64,000 nt of DNA from Luzula sylvatica (taxonomy: Eukaryota > Streptophyta > Magnoliopsida > Poales > Juncaceae): positions 40,679,543 through 40,743,542 of the forward strand of contig OX326961.1 in the NCBI GenBank assembly GCA_946800325.1, read 5' to 3'. Made by a program: the position numbers and the translations under genes. Positions 25,901 through 38,664 of this stretch are shown here, piece by piece. Position 1 is the first letter of the stretch. The number at the start of each line of letters is the position of its first letter. The notes below the pieces were generated by a model. The model ran no database searches, was not told where the DNA came from, and saw nothing but the letters and a program-made list of their open reading frames with translations.

Positions 25901-27679
25901 TCGAAACTCAAACTTTCTTAGTGTTTGTGAAATTTCGTGAAAAGTTATGTAGTAAAAGATACGATACAAATGATCTAAAACATGTTATTTGAACTCCTCA
26001 AAGCGCTAAAATCTTGTTTTGAATCGAAAAACAAACTTTCTTAGTGTTTGTGAAATTTGGTGAAAAGTTATGTAGTAAAAGATACGATACAAAGGATCTA
26101 AAAACACGTTATTTGAACTCCTCAAAGCGTTAAAATCTTGTTTTGAATCGAAAAACAAACTTTCTTAGTGTTTGTGAAATTTGGAGAAAAGTTACGTAGT
26201 AAAAGATACGATACAAATGATCTTAAAACACGTTATTTGAACTACTCAAAGCGTTAAAATCTTGTTTTGAATCGAAAAACAAACTTTCTTAGTGTTTGTG
26301 AAATTCGGTGAAAAGTTATGTAGTAAAAGATACGGTACAAATGATCTAAAAACACGTTATTTGAGCTCCTCAAAGCGTTAAAATCTTGTTTTGAATCGAA
26401 AAACAAACTTTCTTAGTGTTTGTGAAATTTGGAGAAAAGTTACGTAGTAAAAGATACGATACAAATGATCTTAAAACACGTTATTTGAACTACTCAAAGC
26501 GTTAAAATCTTGTTTTGAATCGAAAAACAAACTTTCTTAGTGTTTGTGAAATTCGGTGAAAAGTTATGTAGTAAAAGATACGGTACAAATGATCTAAAAA
26601 CACGTTATTTGAGCTCCTCAAAGCGTTAAAATCTTGTTTAGAATCGAAAAACAAACTATCTTAGTGTTTGTGAAATTTGGTGAAAAGTTATGTACTAAAA
26701 GATACGATACAAATGATCTTAAAACACGTTATTTGAACTCGTCAAAGCGTTAAAATCTTGTTTTGAATCTAAAAACAAACTTACTTAGTGTTTGTGAAAT
26801 TTTGTGAAAAGTTACGTGGTAAAAGATACGATACAAATGATCTAAAAACACGTTATTTGAACTCCTCACAGCGTTAAAATCTTGTTTTGAATCGAAAAAC
26901 AAACTTTCTTAGTGTTTGTGATATTTGGTGATAAGTTATGTAGTAAAAGATACGATACAAATGATCTTAAAACACGTTATTTGAACTCGTGAAAGCGTTA
27001 AAATCTTGTTTTGAATCGAAAAACAAACTTTCTTAGTGTTTGTGAAATTTGGTGAAAAGTTATGTGGTAAAAGATACGGTACAAATGATCTAAAAACACG
27101 TTATTTGAACTCCTCAAAGCGTTAAAATCTTGTTTTGAATCGAAAAACAAACTATGTTAGTGTTTGTGAAATTTGGTGAAAAGTTATGTACTAAAAGATA
27201 CGATACAAATGATCTAGAAACACGTTATTTGAACTCCTCAAAGCGTTAAAAGCTTGTTTTGAATCGAAACACAAACTTTCTTAGTGTTTGTGAAATTTCG
27301 TGAAAAGTTATGTAGTAAAAGATACGATACAAAGGATCTAAAAACACGTTATTTGAACTCCTCAAAGCGTTAAAATCTTGTTTTGAATCGAAAAACAAAC
27401 TTTCTTAGTGTTTGTGAAATTTGGTGAAAAGTTATGTACTAAAAGATACGATACAAATGATCTAGAAACACGTTATTTGAACTCCTCAAAGCGTTAAAAG
27501 CTTGTTTTGAATCGAAACACAAACTTTCTTAGTGTTTGTGAAATTTCGTGAAAAGTTATGTAGTAAAAGATACGATACAAAGGATCTAAAAACACGTTAT
27601 TTGAACTCCTCAAAGCGTTAAAATCTTGTTTTGAATCGAAAAACAAACTTTCTTAATGTTTGTGAAATTTGGTGATAAG
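25901..27679 (+). repeat. Partial higher-order repeat unit 5 (m23 to m37), cut by the gap
   Basis: Starts with an actc-type 123-bp monomer ending in gcgctaaaa and continues m23, m24, m25 and so on. A constant offset of 23,174 aligns it with 2727-4505 of unit 1. It includes the doubled m25-m26 / m27-m28 pair and ends within m37 (cttaatg, ggtgataag), where the N run begins. The missing m1-m22 lie in neither this unit nor the mosaic monomer before it. Confidence 0.92.
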
Positions 27680-27879
27680 NNNNNNNNNNNNNNNNNNNNN
27701 NNNNNNNNNNNNNNNNNNNNNNNNNNNNNNNNNNNNNNNNNNNNNNNNNNNNNNNNNNNNNNNNNNNNNNNNNNNNNNNNNNNNNNNNNNNNNNNNNNNN
27801 NNNNNNNNNNNNNNNNNNNNNNNNNNNNNNNNNNNNNNNNNNNNNNNNNNNNNNNNNNNNNNNNNNNNNNNNNNNNNNN
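27680..27879. other. Assembly gap, 200 N
   Basis: A run of exactly 200 N. The round length marks a placeholder of unknown true size inserted by scaffolding software, not a measured gap. Apparent open frames through it on either strand (about 27610-27935) exist only because N does not encode a stop. The satellite is in + orientation before it and - orientation after it. Confidence 0.99.
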
Positions 27880-30800
27880 TTTTACCACGTAACTTTTCAC
27901 AAAATTTCACAAACACTAAGAAAGTTTGTTTTTAGATTCAAAACAAGATTTTAACGCTTTGACGAGTTCAAATAACGTGTTTTAAGATCATTTGTATCGT
28001 ATCTTTTAGTACATAACTTTTCACCAAATTTCACAAACACTAAGATAGTTTGTTTTTCGATTCTAAACAAGATTTTAACGCTTTGAGGAGCTCAAATAAC
28101 GTGTTTTTAGATCATTTGTACCGTATCTTTTACTACATAACTTTTCACCGAATTTCACAAACACTAAGAAAGTTTGTTTTTCGATTCAAAACAAGATTTT
28201 AACGCTTTGAGTAGTTCAAATAACGTGTTTTAAGATCATTTGTATCGTATCTTTTACTACGTAACTTTTCTCCAAATTTCACAAACACTAAGAAAGTTTG
28301 TTTTTCGATTCAAAACAAGATTTTAACGCTTTGAGGAGTTCAAATAACCTGTTTTTAGATCCTTTGTATCGTATCTTTTACTACATAACTTTTCACGAAA
28401 TTTCACAAACACTAAGAAAGTTTGTGTTTCGATTCAAAACAAGCTTTTAACGCTTTGAGGAGTTCAAATAACGTGTTTCTAGATCATTTGTATCGTATCT
28501 TTTAGTACATAACTTTTCACCAAATTTCACAAACACAAAGATAGTTTGTTTTTCGATTCAAAACAAGATTTTAACGCTTTGAGGAGTTCAAATAACGTGT
28601 TTCTAGATCATTTGTATCGTATCTTTTAGTACGTAACTTTTCTCCAAATTTCACAAACACTAAGAAAGTTTGTTTTTCGATTCAGAACAAGATTTTAACG
28701 CTTTGAGGAGTTCAAATAACCTGTTTTTAGATCCTTTGTATCGTATCTTTTACTACATAACTTTTCACCAAATTTCACAAACACTAAGAAAGTTTGTGTT
28801 TCGATTCAAAACAAGCTTTTAACGCTTTGAGGAGTACAAATAACGTGTTTCTAGATCATTTGTATCGTATCTTTTAGTACATAACTTTTCACCAAATTTC
28901 ACAAACACTAAGATAGTTTGTTTTTCGATTCAAAACAAGATTTTAACGCTTTGAGGAGTTCAAATAGCGTGTTTCAAGATCATTTGTATCGTACCTTTTT
29001 GTACATAACTTTTCACCAAATTTCACAAACACTAACATAGTTTGTTTTTCGATTCAAAACAAGATTTTAACGCTTTGAGGAGTTCAAATAACGTGTTTTT
29101 AGATCATTTGTACCGTATCTTTTACCACATAACTTTTCACCAAATTTCACAAACACTAAGAAAGTTTGTTTTTCGATTCAAAACACACTTTTAACGCTTT
29201 GAGGAGCTCAAATAACGTGTTTTTAGATCATTTGTATCGTATCTTTTACTACATAACTTTTCACCGAATTTCACAAACACTAAGAAAGTTTGTTTTTCGA
29301 TTCAAAACAAGATTTTAACGTTTTGAGGAGTTCAAATAACGTGTTTTTAGATCATTTGTATCGTATCTTTTACTACGTAACTTTTCACGAAATTTCACAA
29401 ACACTAAGAAAGTTTGTGTTTCGATTCAAAACAAGCTTTTAACGCTTTGAGGAGATCAAATAACGTGTTTCTAGATCATTTGTATCGTATCTTTCAGTAC
29501 ATAACTTTTCACCAAATTTCACAAACACTAAGATAGTTTGTTTTTAGATTCAAAACAAGATTTTAACGCTTTGACGAGTTCAAATAACGTGTTTTAAGAT
29601 CATTTGTATCGTATCTTTTAGTACATAACTTTTCACCAAATTTCACAAACACTAAGATAATTTGTGTTTCGATTCAAAACAAGCTTTTAACGCTTTGAGG
29701 AGCTCAAATAACGTGTTTTTAGATCATTTGTACCGTATCTTTTACTACATAACTTTTCACCGAATTTCACAAACACTAAGAAAGTTTGTTTTTCGATTCA
29801 AAACAAGATTTTAACGCTTTGAGTAGTTCAAATAACGTGTTTTAAGATCATTTGTATCGTATCTTTTACTACGTAACTTTTCTCCAAATTTCACAAACAC
29901 TAAGAAAGTTTGTTTTTCGATTCAAAACAAGATTTTAACGCTTTGAGTAGTTCAAATAACATGTTTGTAGATCATTTGTATCGTATCTTTTACTACGTAA
30001 CTTTTCACCAAATTTCACAAACACTAAGAAAGTTTGTTTTTCGATTCAAAACAAGATTTTAACGCTTTGAGGAGTTCAAATAACGTGTTTTTAGATCCTT
30101 TGTATCGTATCTTTTACTACATAACTATTCACCAAATTTCACAAACACTAAGAAAGTTTGTTTTTCGATTCAAAACAAGATTTTAACGCTTTGAGGAGTT
30201 CAAATAACATGTTTTAGATCATTTGTATCGTATCTTTTACTACATAACTTTTCACGAAATTTCACAAACACTAAGAAAGTTTGAGTTTCGATTCAAAACA
30301 AGCTTTTAACGCTTTGAGGAGTTCAAATAACGTGTTTTTAGATCATTTGTATCGTACCTTTTAGTACATAACTTTTCACCAAATTTCACAAACACTAACA
30401 TAGTTTGTTTTTCGATTCAAAACAAGATTTTAACGCTTTGAGGAGTTCAAATAACGTGTTTTTAGATCATTTGTACCGTATCTTTTACCACATAACTTTT
30501 CACCAAATTTCACAAACACTAAGAAAGTTTGTTTTTCGATTCAAAACAAGATTTTAACGCTTTGACGAGTTCAAATAACGTGTTTTAAGATCATTTGTAT
30601 CGTATCTTTTACTACATAACTTATCACCAAATTTCACAAACACTAAGAAAGTTTGTTTTTCGATTCAAAACAAGATTTTAACGCTTTGAGGAGTTCAAAT
30701 AACGTGTTTTTAGATCCTTTGTATCGTATCTTTTACTACATAACTTTTCACGAAATTTCACAAACACTAAGAAAGTTTGTGTTTCGATTCAAAACAAGCT

Positions 30801-31550
30801 TTTAACGCTTTGAGGAGTTCAAATAACGTGTTTCTAGATCATTTGTATCGTATCTTTGAGTACATAACTTTTCACCAAATTTCACAAACACTAAGAAAGT
30901 TTGTTTTTCGATTCAAAACAAGATTTTAACGCTTTGAGGAGTTCAAATAACGTGTTTTTAGATCCTTTGTATCGTATCTTTTACTACATAACTTTTCACG
31001 AAATTTCACAAACACTAAGAAAGTTTGTGTTTCGATTCAAAACAAGCTTTTAACGCTTTGAGGAGTTCAAATAACGTGTTTCTAGATCATTTGTATCGTA
31101 TCTTTCAGTACATAACTTTTCACCAAATTTCACAAACACTAAGAAAGTTTGTTTTTCGATTCAAAACAAGATTTTAACGCTTTGAGGAGTTCAAATAACG
31201 TGTTTTTAGATCATTTGTATCGTATCTTTTACCACATAACTTTTCACCAAATTTCACAAACACTAAGAAAGTTTGTTTTTCGATTCAAAACAAGATTTTA
31301 ACGCTTTGAGGAGTTCAAATAACGTGTTTCTAGATCATTTGTATCGTATCTTTTAGTACATAACTTTTCACCAAATTTCACAAACAATAAGATAGTTTGT
31401 TTTTCGATTCAAAACAAGATTTTAACGCTTCGAGAAGTTCAAATAACGTGTTTCTAGATCATTTGTATCGTATCTTTTAGTACATAACTTTTCACCAAAT
31501 TTCACAAACAATAAGATAGTTTGTTTTTCGATTCAAAACAAGATTTTAAC
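27880..31550 (-). repeat. 3,671-bp block, copy 1 of 3
   Basis: Matches 38665-42335 at a constant offset of 10,785 bp (87 monomers less 3 bp). Anchors are ttcagaac (28681 and 39466), agcgtgtttc (28966 and 39751), aaaacacac (29180 and 39965) and cgcttcgaga (31426 and 42211). The match starts at the very edge of the gap, so the block may extend into it. After 31550 the two diverge (gacgag and ttaagatc here against gaggag and tctagatc there). The monomers nearest the gap read, on the minus strand, as types m9 back to m4 of the left HOR. Confidence 0.87.
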
Positions 31551-32345
31551 GCTTTGACGAGTTCAAATAACGTGTTTTAAGATCATTTGTATCGTATCTT
31601 TTAGTACATAACTTTTCACCAAATTTCACAAACACTAAGATAGTTTGTTTTTCGATTCTAAACAAGATTTTAACGCTTTGAGGAGCTCAAATAACGTGTT
31701 TTTAGATCATTTGTACCGTATCTTTTACTACATAACTTTTCACCGAATTTCACAAACACTAAGAAAGTTTGTTTTTCGATTCAAAACAAGATTTTAACGC
31801 TTTGAGTAGTTCAAATAACGTGTTTTCAGATCATTTGTATCGTATCTTTTACTACGTAACTTTTCTCCAAATTTCACAAACACTAAGAAAGTTTGTTTTT
31901 CGATTCAAAACAAGATTTTAACGCTTTGAGGAGTTCAAATAACCTGTTTTTAGATCCTTTGTATCGTATCTTTTACTACATAACTTTTCACGAAATTTCA
32001 CAAACACTAAGAAAGTTTGTGTTTCGATTCAAAACAAGCTTTTAACGCTTTGAGGAGTTCAAATAACGTGTTTCTAGATCATTTGTATCGTATCTTTTAG
32101 TACATAACTTTTCACCAAATTTCACAAACACTAAGATAGTTTGTTTTTCGATTCAAAACAAGATTTTAACGCTTTGAGGAGTTCAAATAACGTGTTTCTA
32201 GATCATTTGTATCGTATCTTTTACCACATAACTTTTCACCAAATTTCACAAACACTAAGAAAGTTTGTTTTTCGATTCAAAACAAGATTTTAACGCTTTG
32301 ACGAGTTCAAATAACGTGTTTTAAGATCATTTGTATCGTATCTTT
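31551..32345 (-). repeat. 22-monomer offset repeat, copy 1
   Basis: The motif ttttcagatc at 31823 recurs at 34551, an offset of 2,728 bp (22 x 124). The match begins near 31551 with a gacgag / tagtac / gatag monomer and ends near 32345, where this copy continues with an ataacttatc monomer but the other has the agatct (m12-type) monomer. Confidence 0.75.
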
Positions 32346-33452
32346 TACTACATAACTTATCACCAAATTTCACAGACACTAAGAAAGTTTGTTTTTCGAT
32401 TCAAAACAAGATTTTAACGCTTTGAGGAGTTCAAATAACGTGTTTTTAGATCCTTTGTATCGTATCTTTTACGACATAACTTTTCACGAAATTTCACAAA
32501 CACTAAGAAAGTTTGTGTTTCGATTCAAAACAAGCTTTTAACGCTTTGAGGAGTTCAAATAACGTGTTTCTAGATCATTTGTATCGTATCTTTCAGTACG
32601 TAACTTTTCTCCAAATTTCACAAACACTAAGATAGTTTGTTTTTAGATTCAAAACAAGATTTTAACGCTTTGACGAGTTCAAATAACGTGTTTTAAGATC
32701 ATTTGTATCGTATCTTTTACTACATAACTTATCACCAAATATCACAAACACTAAGAAAGTTTGTTTTTCGATTCAAAACAAGCTTTTAACGCTTTGAGGA
32801 GCTCAAATGACGTGTTTTTAGATCATTTGTATCGTATCTTTTCGTACATAACTTTTCACCAAATTTCAAAAACACTAAGATAGTTTGTTTTTCGATTCAA
32901 AACAAGATTTTAACGCTGTGAGGAGTTCAAATAACGTGTTTGTAGATCATTTGTATCGTATCTTTTACCACGTAACTTTTCACAAAATTTCACAAACACT
33001 AAGAAAGTTTGTTTTTAGATTCAAAACAAGATTTTAACGCTTTGACGAGTTCAAATAACGTGTTTTAAGATCATTTGTATCGTATCTTTTAGTACATAAC
33101 TTTTCACCAAATTTCACAAACACTAAGATAGTTTGTTTTTCGATTCTAAACAAGATTTTAACGCTTTGAGGAGCTCAAATAACGTGTTTTTAGATCATTT
33201 GTACCGTATCTTTTACTACATAACTTTTCACCGAATTTCACAAACACTAAGAAAGTTTGTTTTTCGATTCAAAACAAGCTTTTAACGCTTTGAGGAGTTC
33301 AAATAACGTGTTTTTAGATCATTTGTATCGTACCTTTTTGTACATAACTTTTCACCAAATTTCACAAACACTAACATAGTTTGTTTTTCGATTCAAAACA
33401 AGATATTAACGCTTTGAGGAGTTCAAATAACGTGTTTTTAGATCATTTGTAC
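32213..33452 (-). repeat. 10-monomer tandem duplication, copy 1
   Basis: A 1,240-bp unit (10 x 124). The rare motif acgacataac occurs at 32471 and again at 33711. Identity at this offset runs from 32213 to 33278 (matching 33453-34518), with a few differences such as tacgtaacttttctcc near 32598 against tacataacttttcacc near 33838. The same pair appears in the second 13,512-bp block near 45725-48030, so the duplication predates that larger one. Confidence 0.82.
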
Positions 33453-34518
33453 CGTATCTTTTACCACATAACTTTTCACCAAATTTCACAAACACTAAGA
33501 AAGTTTGTTTTTCGATTCAAAACAAGATTTTAACGCTTTGACGAGTTCAAATAACGTGTTTTAAGATCATTTGTATCGTATCTTTTACTACATAACTTAT
33601 CACCAAATTTCACAAACACTAAGAAAGTTTGTTTTTCGATTCAAAACAAGATTTTAACGCTTTGAGGAGTTCAAATAACGTGTTTTTAGATCCTTTGTAT
33701 CGTATCTTTTACGACATAACTTTTCACGAAATTTCACAAACACTAAGAAAGTTTGTGTTTCGATTCAAAACAAGCTTTTAACGCTTTGAGGAGTTCAAAT
33801 AACGTGTTTCTAGATCATTTGTATCGTATCTTTCAGTACATAACTTTTCACCAAATTTCACAAACACTAAGATAGTTTGTTTTTAGATTCAAAACAAGAT
33901 TTTAACGCTTTGACGAGTTCAAATAACGTGTTTTAAGATCATTTGTATCGTATCTTTTACTACATAACTTATCACCAAATATCACAAACACTAAGAAAGT
34001 TTGTTTTTCGATTCAAAACAAGCTTTTAACGCTTTGAGGAGCTCAAATGACGTGTTTTTAGATCATTTGTATCGTATCTTTTCGTACATAACTTTTCACC
34101 AAATTTCACAAACACTAAGATAGTTTGTTTTTCGATTCAAAACAAGATTTTAACGCTGTGAGGAGTTCAAATAACGTGTTTGTAGATCATTTGTATCGTA
34201 TCTTTTACCACGTAACTTTTCACAAAATTTCACAAACACTAAGAAAGTTTGTTTTTAGATTCAAAACAAGATTTTAACGCTTTGACGAGTTCAAATAACG
34301 TGTTTTAAGATCATTTGTATCGTATCTTTTAGTACATAACTTTTCACCAAATTTCACAAACACTAAGATAGTTTGTTTTTCGATTCTAAACAAGATTTTA
34401 ACGCTTTGAGGAGCTCAAATAACGTGTTTTTAGATCATTTGTACCGTATCTTTTACTACATAACTTTTCACCGAATTTCACAAACACTAAGAAAGTTTGT
34501 TTTTCGATTCAAAACAAG
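33453..34518 (-). repeat. 10-monomer tandem duplication, copy 2 (partial)
   Basis: The second copy of the 1,240-bp unit, matching for about 1,066 bp. It diverges at 34519, where the series switches to a gagtag / ttttcagatc monomer that is also found 22 monomers upstream. It contains acgacataac at 33711. Confidence 0.8.
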
Positions 34519-35073
34519 ATTTTAACGCTTTGAGTAGTTCAAATAACGTGTTTTCAGATCATTTGTATCGTATCTTTTACTACGTAACTTTTCTCCAAAT
34601 TTCACAAACACTAAGAAAGTTTGTTTTTCGATTCAAAACAAGATTTTAACGCTTTGAGGAGTTCAAATAACCTGTTTTTAGATCCTTTGTATCGTATCTT
34701 TTACTACATAACTTTTCACGAAATTTCACAAACACTAAGAAAGTTTGTGTTTCGATTCAAAACAAGCTTTTAACGCTTTGAGGAGTTCAAATAACGTGTT
34801 TCTAGATCATTTGTATCGTATCTTTTAGTACATAACTTTTCACCAAATTTCACAAACACTAAGATAGTTTGTTTTTCGATTCAAAACAAGATTTTAACGC
34901 TTTGAGGAGTTCAAATAACGTGTTTCTAGATCATTTGTATCGTATCTTTTACCACATAACTTTTCACCAAATTTCACAAACACTAAGAAAGTTTGTTTTT
35001 CGATTCAAAACAAGATTTTAACGCTTTGACGAGTTCAAATAACGTGTTTTAAGATCATTTGTATCGTATCTTT
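34279..35073 (-). repeat. 22-monomer offset repeat, copy 2
   Basis: The partner of 31551-32345. It leads directly into the m12-type monomer with agatct at 35080 and then the cgctttcacgag (m11-type) monomer, so this copy preserves the m11-m12-m13 order seen in left units 1 and 2, whereas copy 1 resembles left unit 4, from which m12 has been lost. Confidence 0.75.
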
Positions 35074-38000
35074 TACTACAGATCTTTTCACCAAATTTCA
35101 CAAACACTAAGAAAGTTTGTTTTTCGATTCAAAACAAGATTTTAACGCTTTCACGAGTTCAAATAACGTGTTTTAAGATCATTTGTATCGTATCTTTTAC
35201 TACATAACTTATCACCAAATATCACAAACACCAAGAAAGTTTGTTTTTCGATTCAAAACAAGCTTTTAACGCTTTGAGGAGCTCAAATGACGTGTTTTCA
35301 GATCATTTGTATCGTATCTTTTCGTACATAACTTTTCACCAAATTTCACAAACACTAAGATAGTTTGTTTTTCGATTCAAAACAAGATTTTAACGCTGTG
35401 AGGAGTTCAAATAACCTGTTTTTAGATCCTTTGTATCGTATCTTTTACTACATAACTTTTCACAAAATTTCACAAACACTAAGAAAGTTTGTGTTTCGAT
35501 TCAAAACAAGCTTTTAACGCTTTGAGGAGTTCAAATAACGTGTTTCTAGATCATTTGTATCGTATCTTTTAGTACATAACTTTTCACCAAATTTCACAAA
35601 CACTAAGAAAGTTTGTTTTTCGATTCAAAACAAGATTTTAACGCTTTGAGGAGTTCAAATAACATGCTTTAGATCATTTGTATCGTATCTTTTACTACAT
35701 AACTTTTCACGAAATTTCACAAACACTAAGAAAGTTTGAGTTTCGATTCAAAACAAGCTTTTAACGCTTTGAGGAGTTCAAATAACGTGTTTTTAGATCA
35801 TTTGTATCGTACCTTTTTGTACATAACTTTTCACCAAATTTCACAAACACTAACATAGTTTGTTTTTCGATTCAAAACAAGATTTTAACGCTTTGAGGAG
35901 TTCAAATAACGTGTTTTTAGATCATTTGTACCGTATCTTTTATCACATAACTTTTCACCAAATTTCACAAACACTAAGAAAGTTTGTTTTTCGATTCAAA
36001 ACAAGATTTTAACGCTTTGACGAGTTCAAATAACGTGTTTTAAGATCATTTGTATCGTATCTTTTACTACATAACTTATCACCAAATTTCACAAACACTA
36101 AGAAAGTTTGTTTTTCGATTCAAAACAAGATTTTAACGTTTTGAGGAGTTCAAATAACGTGTTTTTAGATCCTTTGTATCGTATCTTTTACTACATAACT
36201 TTTCACGAAATTTCACAAACACTAAGAAAGTTTGTGTTTCGATTCAAAACAAGCTTTTAACGCTTTGAGGAGTTCAAATAACGTGTTTCTAGATCATTTG
36301 TATCGTATCTTTCAGTACATAACTTTTCACCAAATTTCACAAACACTAAGATAGTTTGTTTTTAGATTCAAAACAAGATTTTAACGCTTTGACGAGTTCA
36401 AATAACGTGTTTTAAGATCATTTGTATCGTATCTTTTAGTACATAACTTTTCACCAAATTTCACAAACACTAAGATAGTTTGTTTTTCGATTCTAAACAA
36501 GATTTTAACGCTTTGAGGAGCTCAAATAACGTGTTTTTAGATCATTTGTACCGTATCTTTTACTACATAACTTTTCACCGAATTTCACAAACACTAAGAA
36601 AGTTTGTTTTTCGATTCAAAACAAGATTTTAACGCTTTGAGTAGTTCAAATAACGTGTTTTAAGATCGTTTGTATCGTATCTTTTACTACGTAACTTTTC
36701 TCCAAATTTCACAAACACTAAGAAAGTTTGTTTTTCGATTCAAAACAAGATTTTAACGCTTTGAGTAGTTCAAATAACATGTTTGTAGATCATTTGTATC
36801 GTATCTTTTACTACGTAACTTTTCACCAAATTTCACAAACACTAAGAAAGTTTGTTTTTCGATTCAAAACAAGATTTTAATGCTTTGAGGAGTTCAAATA
36901 ACGTGTTTTTAGATCCTTTGTATCGTATCTTTTACTACATAACTATTCACCAAATTTCACAAACACTAAGAAAGTTTGTTTTTCGATTCAAAACAAGATT
37001 TTAACGCTTTGAGGAGTTCAAATAACATGTTTTAGATCATTTGTATCGTATCTTTTACTACATAACTTTTCACGAAATTTCACAAACACTAAGAAAGTTT
37101 GTGTTTCGATTCAAAACAAGCTTTTAACGCTTTGAGGAGTTCAAATAACGTGTTTTTAGATCATTTGTATCGTACCTTTTAGTACATAACTTTTCACCAA
37201 ATTTCACAAACACTAACATAGTTTGTTTTTCGATTCAAAACAAGATTTTAACGCTTTGAGGAGTTCAAATAACGTGTTTTTAGATCATTTGTACCGTATC
37301 TTTTACCACATAACTTTTCACCAAATTTCACAAACACTAAGAAAGTTTGTTTTTCGATTCAAAACAAGATTTTAACGCTTTGACGAGTTCAAATAACGTG
37401 TTTTAAGATCATTTGTATCGTATCTTTTACTTCATAACTTATCACCAAATTTCACAAACACTAAGAAAGTTTGTTTTTCGATTCAAAACAAGATTTTAAC
37501 GCTTTGAGGAGTTCAAATAACGTGTTTTTAGATCCTTTGTATCGTATCTTTTACTACATAACTTTTCACGAAATTTCACAAACACTAAGAAAGTTTGTGT
37601 TTCGATTCAAAACAAGCTTTTAACGCTTTGAGGAGTTCAAATAACGTGTTTCTAGATCATTTGTATCGTATCTTTGAGTACATAACTTTTCACCAAATTT
37701 CACAAACACTAAGAAAGTTTGTTTTTCGATTCAAAACAAGATTTTAACGCTTTGAGGAGTTCAAATAACGTGTTTTTAGATCATTTGTATCGTATCTTTT
37801 ACCACATAACTTTTCACCAAATTTCACAAACACTAAGAAAGTTTGTTTTTCGATTCAAAACAAGATTTTAACGCTTTGAGGAGTTCAAATAACGTGTTTC
37901 TAGATCATTTGTATCGTATCTTTTAGTACATAACTTTTCACCAAATTTCACAAACAATAAGATAGTTTGTTTTTCGATTCAAAACAAGATTTTAACGCTT

Positions 38001-38664
38001 TGAGGAGTTCAAATAACGTGTTTCTAGATCATTTGTATCGTATCTTTTAGTACATAACTTTTCACCAAATTTCACAAACAATAAGATAGTTTGTTTTTCG
38101 ATTCAAAACAAGATTTTAACGCTTTGAGGAGTTCAAATAACGTGTTTCTAGATCATTTGTATCGTATCTTTTACCACATAACTTTTCACCAAATTTCACA
38201 AACACTAAGAAAGTTTGTTTTTCGATTCAAAACAAGATTTTAACGCTTTGACGAGTTCAAATAACGTGTTTTAAGATCATTTGTATCGTATCTTTTACTA
38301 CAGATCTTTTCACCAAATTTCACAAACACTAAGAAAGTTTGTTTTTCGATTCAAAACAAGATTTTAACGCTTTCACGAGTTCAAATAACGTGTTTTAAGA
38401 TCATTTGTATCGTATCTTTTACTACATAACTTATCACCAAATATCACAAACACTAAGAAAGTTTGTTTTTCGATTCAAAACAAGCTTTTAACGCTTTGAG
38501 GAGCTCAAATGACGTGTTTTTAGATCATTTGTTTCGTATCTTTTCGTACATAACTTTTCACCAAATTTCACAAACACTAAGATAGTTTGTTTTTCGATTC
38601 AAAACAAGATTTTAACGCTGTGAGGAGTTCAAATAACGTGTTTTTAGATCATTTGTATCGTATC

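Larger units (their letters stand above)
1..27679 (+). repeat. 124-bp satellite array, left arm (about 223 monomers, one orientation)
   Basis: An uninterrupted head-to-tail array of a 124-bp AT-rich monomer. Periodicity was measured by hand on the recurring start tcgaa: 1, 124, 248, 372 and so on. Monomers are 124 bp except for a regular 123-bp subclass. All are in the same orientation and all belong to one family, but they differ by fixed diagnostic variants, so they form ordered higher-order repeat units of about 50 monomers. No unique sequence, transposon or change of strand was seen inside it. Because 124 is not a multiple of 3 and the monomer has stop codons, no reading frame can run far, so the stretch is non-coding. 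Large homogeneous HOR arrays of this kind are usually centromeric or pericentromeric; that placement is inferred from structure only. Confidence 0.97.

Noticed and set aside
1..27679. CRISPR-like regular repeat spacing
   Set aside because: The repeats are directly adjacent with no spacers, the monomer is 124 bp, and the whole period is conserved; this is tandem satellite DNA, not an array of repeats and unique spacers.
27610..27935. Open reading frames of about 78-96 codons on both strands across the gap
   Set aside because: They are open only because the 200 N translate as unknown residues; the few real codons are satellite sequence. No coding signal remains.
27600..27960. Palindromic fold-back (chimeric read) as the cause of the inversion
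   Set aside because: The monomers either side of the gap are of different HOR types (m37 and m9), so the sequence does not mirror itself at the joint. Not fully excluded, because the gap length is unknown.
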